DNA of 47,507 bases from an uncultured Pirellulaceae bacterium (GTDB taxonomy: Bacteria; Planctomycetota; Planctomycetia; Pirellulales; Pirellulaceae), in the NCBI GenBank assembly GCA_938010615.1, contig CALLUY010000061.1, positions 1 through 47,507 on the forward strand. The letters run 5' to 3'. The notes under the pieces are model-generated. The model saw only the letters and a program-made list of their open reading frames with translations. It searched no databases and was not told the origin of the DNA. Made by a program: the position numbers and the translations under genes. This document shows, piece by piece, positions 42,838-47,507 of the stretch (positions are counted from its first letter, which is position 1; the number at the start of each line of letters is the position of its first letter).

Positions 42838-44892
42838 CTACTCTTTTGGAGGCAAGATTGATACGACCTGACTCAATGGGATCAATACCTCATCGCCACC
42901 AAAGGATAGCTGAATCTTACTTCTGTCCATCGATTGAAGCTGGAAGTTTGCTCCTTCGCCATAGACCAGAACTTCACCGCCGTTGAGACGAATCGCGCCT
43001 TCGGCTGATCGAATGGAAGTCGGTGGTTTGAACCAGATTGTTGGGACTTCATATTCGGGAATCGAGGTTAAGTCGAATGAATAGTTTGTCTTTCTTGGGG
43101 CTACATTGTCTGGCTTGTCACCCGGACGAGCATCGACTTTGAATTCGTTATCTTCATGAAGCGATTCTGTTTTCACCGTTGGGTTGCTCCAACGAAAACC
43201 TTTGGCGTCGAAATCGACTTGCGGCGTTACGACACGGCATCCGGGATATACGATCACGTTCTTTCCATCGTCGAAGTCTCCCTTTAGAGGCAATCGTGGT
43301 GGGCGACCAGCAGGCCAAATGGCGACAACATCCTCACGAACCAAATCCCTTTTTAAAGTGGCACTACGGAGCGGCTTTCTTGGATCCCATTTGAGGATGC
43401 TGTTATCACTGAGCATCGCCATCCACGCCGTGTCGGAATTTAACTTCTGCGGCAGTTTCTTTCGCATGGTCTTTAACGCAATCGTGTTTGCGCTGCTTAG
43501 GTCTGAAGACAGAAGCTGAAAGTTTCGAGAACCAAATTCGATACGGTCCTGACTGTAGATTATCGCCCAGTTGAGAGGGATCATGTCTCCGTTTCGGCCT
43601 AGGTAGTGACGTTCTTTATTTATGCTGTCGATCGGCAAGGGCTTGGAGAACATCACGTTGTCGACCGCATAGTCTTTGTCGACGAGTTGTTTGCCGCGAT
43701 CTTCGGGCTCCGCGTTCTGTCTGCGCAGTTCCAGAATCCAAGGATTTGAAAGGATGCGAATTTTTGCGATCGGAACCGACGAGCTGATGCCACAAAAAGT
43801 ACACGGTTCGTCGTTCGATTCGCAGACTCCGATCAAGCGATCCATCGAATCCCAGGCTTCGACCAACAAGTCACGGCTATGGTTGACTCGCGATAGGAAG
43901 ATCCCAAAATCTTTCACGCCTCGAGGCATGTTTTTGTTTCCCGGTTGGCAGAAGGTGATTTCCATCACGCCTTGAAATCGATTGCCCGTTCGACCTCCGG
44001 TTAGAGACTTATAGACGCAGGCTGAATTGCCGCCGACCGGTTTGTCACCGGCCTTGATTTCATAGGGGCCGGTTCTGCCGCCACTGATGCCCACGCAGCC
44101 TTTCGGATACTCGGTTCCCAGTAACAGGCCGAAATCAACAAAGTCATCTGAAATGTTTTTGTCCAAAGAACTCAAGGCAACGCCATCTGGCTTGCGTTCA
44201 AAGTCAACCAGCTTGACTTCACGCTCTTTCATGAAGTCAACGTGACTATGGAAAAGCTTTGTGTTGATGACCTCGCGTTGTTCTGTACGCGTGTTGAAAT
44301 CGAGATCCGCTTTCAGGATTCGTGAAAGTCGCTTGCGAGCAACGGTGATTGTTTTGCCCCGATACGTGACTTCGAAGTCATCCGGGCCGGCGTCTCCTGA
44401 GAGTTTCGTGCCGTCTAGTAAAACCAATTCGTCCAATTCGATTCGGTTTTTCTGATTAGGGCTGACTCGCATAGAAGACAGGACGCGTTTGAGTCGGTAG
44501 ATGCCATCCGGCGTTTTCAATGAGTTGTTGCTTTGGATCACCGAACGAAATCGTTTTCCAGTTGAACGCAGCTGATTCTCTGCCTCTTCGCGAACGTAAA
44601 ACTCATCGGAATCCAGTTCACCAATCAGTTTCAGGATGTTGGCCAGTTGGTCGCCAGCGGGTTCAGTCGTCAACTTTATCGACCGAATTTGTGACATGTC
44701 GATCACACGTTTCGATGTCTGACCGAAGCCCGACACCGACGTCCATGAGAGCTGTTCTTTAACAAAGTTAACGGCGATCGTCGTGCCGTCCCGATACTCA
44801 ATTTGGAACGGCGCTTCGTCGGCGTGGCAACATGAAGGCGCAATGAGAACGAAGAGGATCGCGATCAATCCCGGGATTGATTCAGGTTTCAT
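42838..44892 (-). CDS. Large secreted protein, unknown function
   Basis: A 684-residue exported protein. Signal peptide residues 1-24 (GLIAILFVLIAPSCCHADEA; a lipobox-like SCC is present but not convincing). Start ATG 44892 with GGAATGAG upstream. Residues about 30-80 form an Sm/pilus-like beta segment (IEYRDGTTIAVNFVKEQL). About 90-120 matches a short HEAT-like planctomycete motif (LIGELDSDEFYVREEAENQLRS). Two copies of a DGTKLSG/SILKWDP-type beta segment follow and a central galactose-binding-like or NPCBM-like part (IFLSRVNHSRDLLVEAWDSMDRLIGV). It lies 46 bases downstream of the VWA gene and is probably in the same operon. Confidence 0.75.
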   Translation of the reverse strand: MKPESIPGLIAILFVLIAPSCCHADEAPFQIEYRDGTTIAVNFVKEQLSWTSVSGFGQTSKRVIDMSQIRSIKLTTEPAGDQLANILKLIGELDSDEFYVREEAENQLRSTGKRFRSVIQSNNSLKTPDGIYRLKRVLSSMRVSPNQKNRIELDELVLLDGTKLSGDAGPDDFEVTYRGKTITVARKRLSRILKADLDFNTRTEQREVINTKLFHSHVDFMKEREVKLVDFERKPDGVALSSLDKNISDDFVDFGLLLGTEYPKGCVGISGGRTGPYEIKAGDKPVGGNSACVYKSLTGGRTGNRFQGVMEITFCQPGNKNMPRGVKDFGIFLSRVNHSRDLLVEAWDSMDRLIGVCESNDEPCTFCGISSSVPIAKIRILSNPWILELRRQNAEPEDRGKQLVDKDYAVDNVMFSKPLPIDSINKERHYLGRNGDMIPLNWAIIYSQDRIEFGSRNFQLLSSDLSSANTIALKTMRKKLPQKLNSDTAWMAMLSDNSILKWDPRKPLRSATLKRDLVREDVVAIWPAGRPPRLPLKGDFDDGKNVIVYPGCRVVTPQVDFDAKGFRWSNPTVKTESLHEDNEFKVDARPGDKPDNVAPRKTNYSFDLTSIPEYEVPTIWFKPPTSIRSAEGAIRLNGGEVLVYGEGANFQLQSMDRSKIQLSFGGDEVLIPLSQVVSILPPKE

Positions 44893-44938
44893 GATTGTCT
44901 CATTCCAGTTTTCGAAATCAAAGCAGTGCGATGAAGAA

Positions 44939-45946
44939 TTACTCATCCCAGTCGCGAACATCAATATACCTGAACGTTCCATTACATTCGCTGGCCAATC
45001 GAGTCATAAAGTTCGTTGGCTTCTGTTGCGGTCCCAATCCGAATTGAATGCAGTGAAACTCCGCTTTCCCGGCTCTCTTGCGAACCTCTTTCAACTGCGT
45101 GGCGGTCAAGCCGGGATAACCACCATCGGTTAGTAACACGATTGCGTCTGGTCGAAACATTAACCCCGCATTGATTCCATAGTTGTGTTCGGTCGCTCCA
45201 AATGCTGCAAGTCGCTGTAAGAAAGGTTTGACGAGTGCTTTGTTTTCTGCGTTGGCCGTGAGCAACCGTCGCTCAGAAATGGTGACGGTTCGGCTGTGAT
45301 AAGCGACGATTTGAAATTCGTGATTGGGTTGTAGTTGTTGGATTGCCGCGGTGAGTTCTTTTGTGGCTTGGGACAGCACGCCCAACCCCTGGCTGCCCAT
45401 ACTTTGGGAGCGATCGATGATGAACACGAATCGCCTACCGGTCATCTTCGTGCCATCGAAGATGTTGATCGACATTGGGTCGCCTTTGGGTTGCCGCGAT
45501 TTGAGGCGACGTTGCTCTTTGGCGATTTCGTCCAGCTCTGCCTGAGACAACTCAAACTGATGATTCGCCGCATCGGTGAGCGTCTCGTTCGCCATCTCGG
45601 TTGCGTTGGGGGTGGGTTCAACCGGCGGCGGTCCGGGCAAGCTTTCGATGACAGGCACATCGAGGGCCGGAGCGGCTTGGGCGGCGGGGGCCGATGCTGC
45701 GACAGCGGTCTCTTCCATCGTCTCTTCGAATTCCTCCTCGGTGAGAAACTCTTCATTCTGATTTTCGTCGTTCGAAGTCAGCACGATGCTGCCACGTCGC
45801 GTTGGCTCATCGGGAGCGGGCGTGCGGAACAAAGAGAACAGAAGCACGGCGATCGCCAACAATCCGCCATGCAGCAAAACAGAAATCAGCAGCGAAGCTG
45901 AACGCCGCTGGTTGAATCGTTCGAAGTTTTGTGGCGCATCTGACAT
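44939..45946 (-). CDS. Membrane-anchored VWA-domain protein
   Basis: A 335-residue inner-membrane protein. A cytosolic N-terminus is followed by one helix (residues 17-39, LLISVLLHGGLLAIAVLLF), an acidic/Pro-Ala linker (40-150) and a VWA domain (about 170-335). The MIDAS motif is D178-R-S-Q-S in FVFIIDRSQSMGS; the second Asp region is IVLLTDGGYPG. Domain layout (membrane anchor plus external VWA) fits surface binding or scaffolding roles. Start ATG 45946 with CAGG upstream, rather than a frame extending to 46072 through a hairpin. Downstream gene starts 46 bases after the stop. Confidence 0.85.
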   Translation of the reverse strand: MSDAPQNFERFNQRRSASLLISVLLHGGLLAIAVLLFSLFRTPAPDEPTRRGSIVLTSNDENQNEEFLTEEEFEETMEETAVAASAPAAQAAPALDVPVIESLPGPPPVEPTPNATEMANETLTDAANHQFELSQAELDEIAKEQRRLKSRQPKGDPMSINIFDGTKMTGRRFVFIIDRSQSMGSQGLGVLSQATKELTAAIQQLQPNHEFQIVAYHSRTVTISERRLLTANAENKALVKPFLQRLAAFGATEHNYGINAGLMFRPDAIVLLTDGGYPGLTATQLKEVRKRAGKAEFHCIQFGLGPQQKPTNFMTRLASECNGTFRYIDVRDWDE

Positions 45947-46029
45947 GGGCATCCTGAGTTCAATCGTTCCGTTTCCATTATTGCATGCCGATGGAGATTG
46001 GCCAATTGAACCTGAATTTCTGTAACGGC

Positions 46030-46064
46030 GTCTCTTCGAGGCACCGAATGAGCCTCGGAGAGAC
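46030..46064. promoter_or_regulatory. Strong stem-loop upstream of the VWA gene
   Basis: GTCTCTTCGAGGC-ACCGAATGA-GCCTCGGAGAGAC: 13-base arms with one mismatch, nine-base loop. No T run follows on either strand, so it is not a standard terminator. Position between the terminator at 46073 and the VWA start suggests a 5-prime leader structure or a second barrier to read-through; role unknown. Confidence 0.4.
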
Positions 46065-46072
46065 TGGCCCAC

Positions 46073-46105
46073 GAAAAAAGGCCGAACCCGATTGGATTCG
46101 ACCTT
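46073..46105 (-). terminator. Intrinsic terminator of the CNT-repeat protein
   Basis: On the minus strand AAGGTCGAATCC-AATC-GGGTTCGGCCTT (12-bp stem with G-T pairs) followed by TTTTT, about 30 bases past the stop codon. Confidence 0.85.
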
Positions 46106-46135
46106 TGTTCTGTTTTCAGTTGAACTCAGTATGGT

Positions 46136-46855
46136 TTACTGGTCCGGGCTCGCATCGTCGTCACCGTCGATGAATGCCAATCCGCCAAGTCCAAGAAGCA
46201 GACCTGGCCTTGCGAGAAGGCCACCGCCAGCTCCAGAACCGAGACCGCCACCAAGACGGCTACCGAGTCCGCCACCGAAGCGACCGCCACTCAGGCGACC
46301 GCCGAATGATCCGCCTGCAGAACATGTGTTACACGTGTTACATGTGTTACATGTGTTACATGCACTGCATGAGCTTGGCATGAATGAAGCGACAGGAGCA
46401 CTTCCGTAGCTGTCGTAGACAGACTGTGAAGCTGCTGGCTGAAGGATGACTTTGCTAGGTGCTGCTGCAGCTGTCTTCGAGAAAGAAGCAGCTTTGATCA
46501 GCTGTGAACCGACAAGGCCGTTTGCAGATCCAACGACTTGGTACTCACCTGGATTAACGTTTGCGAATGAGAAAACACCCGCATCGTCAGCTGTAACAAC
46601 GTCGATTACTTTGCCTTGAGAGACAAGTGAAACTTTTGCGTTTGCGACTTCAGTGCTTTCGCCTTCTGAAGCTGGAGCGATAACGGTTCCGCTAAGATCT
46701 CCTTCAGCTGAAAGCATTGCTGGCAAAGTCTGAACTGCAGCAGTCGCTGTAGTTTCAGGCTGAGTCTCAACGATTTCTTGAGCCAAAGCAGGACAAGCCA
46801 GCAGGCATGTCGCAGCGACAACTGTAAATGTCTTACGTACTGAGTTAAGAAGCAT
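46136..46855 (-). CDS. Secreted protein with carboxypeptidase-regulatory-like domain and CNT repeats
   Basis: A 239-residue exported protein. Signal peptide residues 1-26 (TVVAATCLLACPALA). Residues about 50-130 are a carboxypeptidase-regulatory-like beta sandwich (GTVIAPASEGESTEVANAKVSLVSQG, DDAGVFSFANVNPGEYQVVG). About 165-185 holds four CNT units (SACNTCNTCNTC), then a Gly/Arg-rich tract (GGRLSGGRFGGGLGS) and a hydrophobic, acidic end (LLLGLGGLAFIDGDDD). The cysteine repeat could form intra- or intermolecular disulfides; a wall or surface role is inference. ATG 46855 with AAGGA upstream. Terminator at 46073. Confidence 0.8.
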   Translation of the reverse strand: MLLNSVRKTFTVVAATCLLACPALAQEIVETQPETTATAAVQTLPAMLSAEGDLSGTVIAPASEGESTEVANAKVSLVSQGKVIDVVTADDAGVFSFANVNPGEYQVVGSANGLVGSQLIKAASFSKTAAAAPSKVILQPAASQSVYDSYGSAPVASFMPSSCSACNTCNTCNTCNTCSAGGSFGGRLSGGRFGGGLGSRLGGGLGSGAGGGLLARPGLLLGLGGLAFIDGDDDASPDQ

Positions 46856-47507
46856 GATTTGGTCCTTCACGGGTGGGGTGCAGTTGGTTCGAGTCGCCCA
46901 ATCAAGTTTGGGCATTGCCAAGCTGCTATCTGGGTTCGCGAAATAGTAAAAGTGTTAGTAGTGCTTGTTGTCCGTTTCAACAATCAATACTGACGGTTGT
47001 GACGGAAAGCTTGGCTGTTGGATTTGTTCCGACTTCTAGCCAGCCTCTCGAAAGGATGTGAATCGAAACAAATTGAGTTTGCGATATCTCACCGATCGAA
47101 AGAATGTTGCTCACCAATTAACTCGAAACGGATTCAGGTTGGAGTTCAGCGGGAATTGGAGCTGATCGATCGCGATCATGAAGATTTTTCCGGTTGCTCC
47201 GCGCGATGCCCGCATTTGACCGCCCGGAGGACCGAATTCCATGCTTCCTTCTTTGCGCGATTCGCTGGGCGAAGATCCGAATAGCAGGTCGCGGGATGGA
47301 ACCGGAACCGCTGACTGAAACGGCTCACCGATGCATCGATTGCTGTCAATCGTTAAAAAACTCGACTTGCAATCCCAAATGGCACTTTTTTGTCAACAAT
47401 TCTGCCCACGGGCAAAATCCTGCAACCTTTGGGGACTTCGCGCAGTGTTAGTAAGCAAGAGACGGTGTTTGACGTTAGAATGAATTATACGACTTGCGCC
47501 AGCGCGC
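46856..47507. other. Gene-free end of the window
   Basis: About 650 bases up to the window end. It should contain the promoter of the CNT-repeat protein. The small open frames here (for instance 47018-47284) have neither ribosome sites nor recognisable composition. A tRNA-like GGTTCGAGTC near 46884 was tested and has no matching arms. No dispersed repeat of the other families is seen. Confidence 0.4.

Noticed and set aside
46870-46920. tRNA-like GGTTCGAGTC
   Set aside because: No acceptor stem, anticodon arm or D-arm could be matched around it.

Overview
The window looks like a chromosomal segment of a marine-type Planctomycete, probably Pirellulaceae. The evidence is indirect but consistent: a giant secreted protein with an N-terminal signature like the planctomycetal LEPR-XLL region (YEKLEAKKMLAA), a one-domain Ser/Thr kinase with a DWG in place of DFG, several secreted low-complexity or cysteine-rich proteins, a eukaryotic-type (GSII) glutamine synthetase, few operons, and many dispersed palindromic intergenic repeats. 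No rRNA, tRNA, CRISPR array, prophage or intact insertion sequence was recognised. No species can be named from the sequence alone.

Layout. 1-10 kb: repeat block, small secreted protein, 1220-residue VCBS/cadherin-like surface protein, ribD, a secreted Cys-Cys-Pro-Ala repeat protein, a STAS protein, and a membrane protein followed directly by a SenB-like selenosugar synthase. 10-20 kb: a composite repeat with a nested MITE-like insertion, xerC-type recombinase and small partner, an HTH protein, a secreted protein, then a minus-strand group (cdsA, rsmG, Ser/Thr kinase), glnII with a clear terminator, and a tandem Cys-domain protein. 20-31 kb: hrpA-type helicase, a nucleotidyltransferase-like protein coupled to a GHMP-kinase-like/UDPGP-pyrophosphorylase-like fusion, an FHA-GGDEF protein and a PfkB kinase. 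31-41 kb: GH63-like glycosidase, TolC-like protein plus ABC ATPase, a predicted exported MvaI/BcnI-type nuclease domain, and a short SecA-like ATPase. 41-47.5 kb: acyl-CoA dehydrogenase-like and GNAT genes, a VWA membrane protein with a large secreted partner, and a secreted protein with CNT repeats.

The strongest leads are: (1) a protein with lipoprotein-type N-terminus followed by a complete MvaI/BcnI-like restriction endonuclease domain, with no methyltransferase nearby; (2) a translationally adjacent pair, one a sugar nucleotidyltransferase fold without its glycine-rich loop, the other a GHMP-kinase/UDPGP fusion in the reverse order of Fkp; (3) three interacting families of dispersed palindromic repeats, including a MITE-like element with 13-bp terminal inverted repeats and 8-bp target duplications inserted inside another repeat, and a composite hairpin element whose inverted copies tightly bracket the short secA-like gene; (4) a duplicated Cys-rich domain of unknown function; and (5) an orphan SenB-like gene. 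Functions were assigned by reading motifs; no database search was run.
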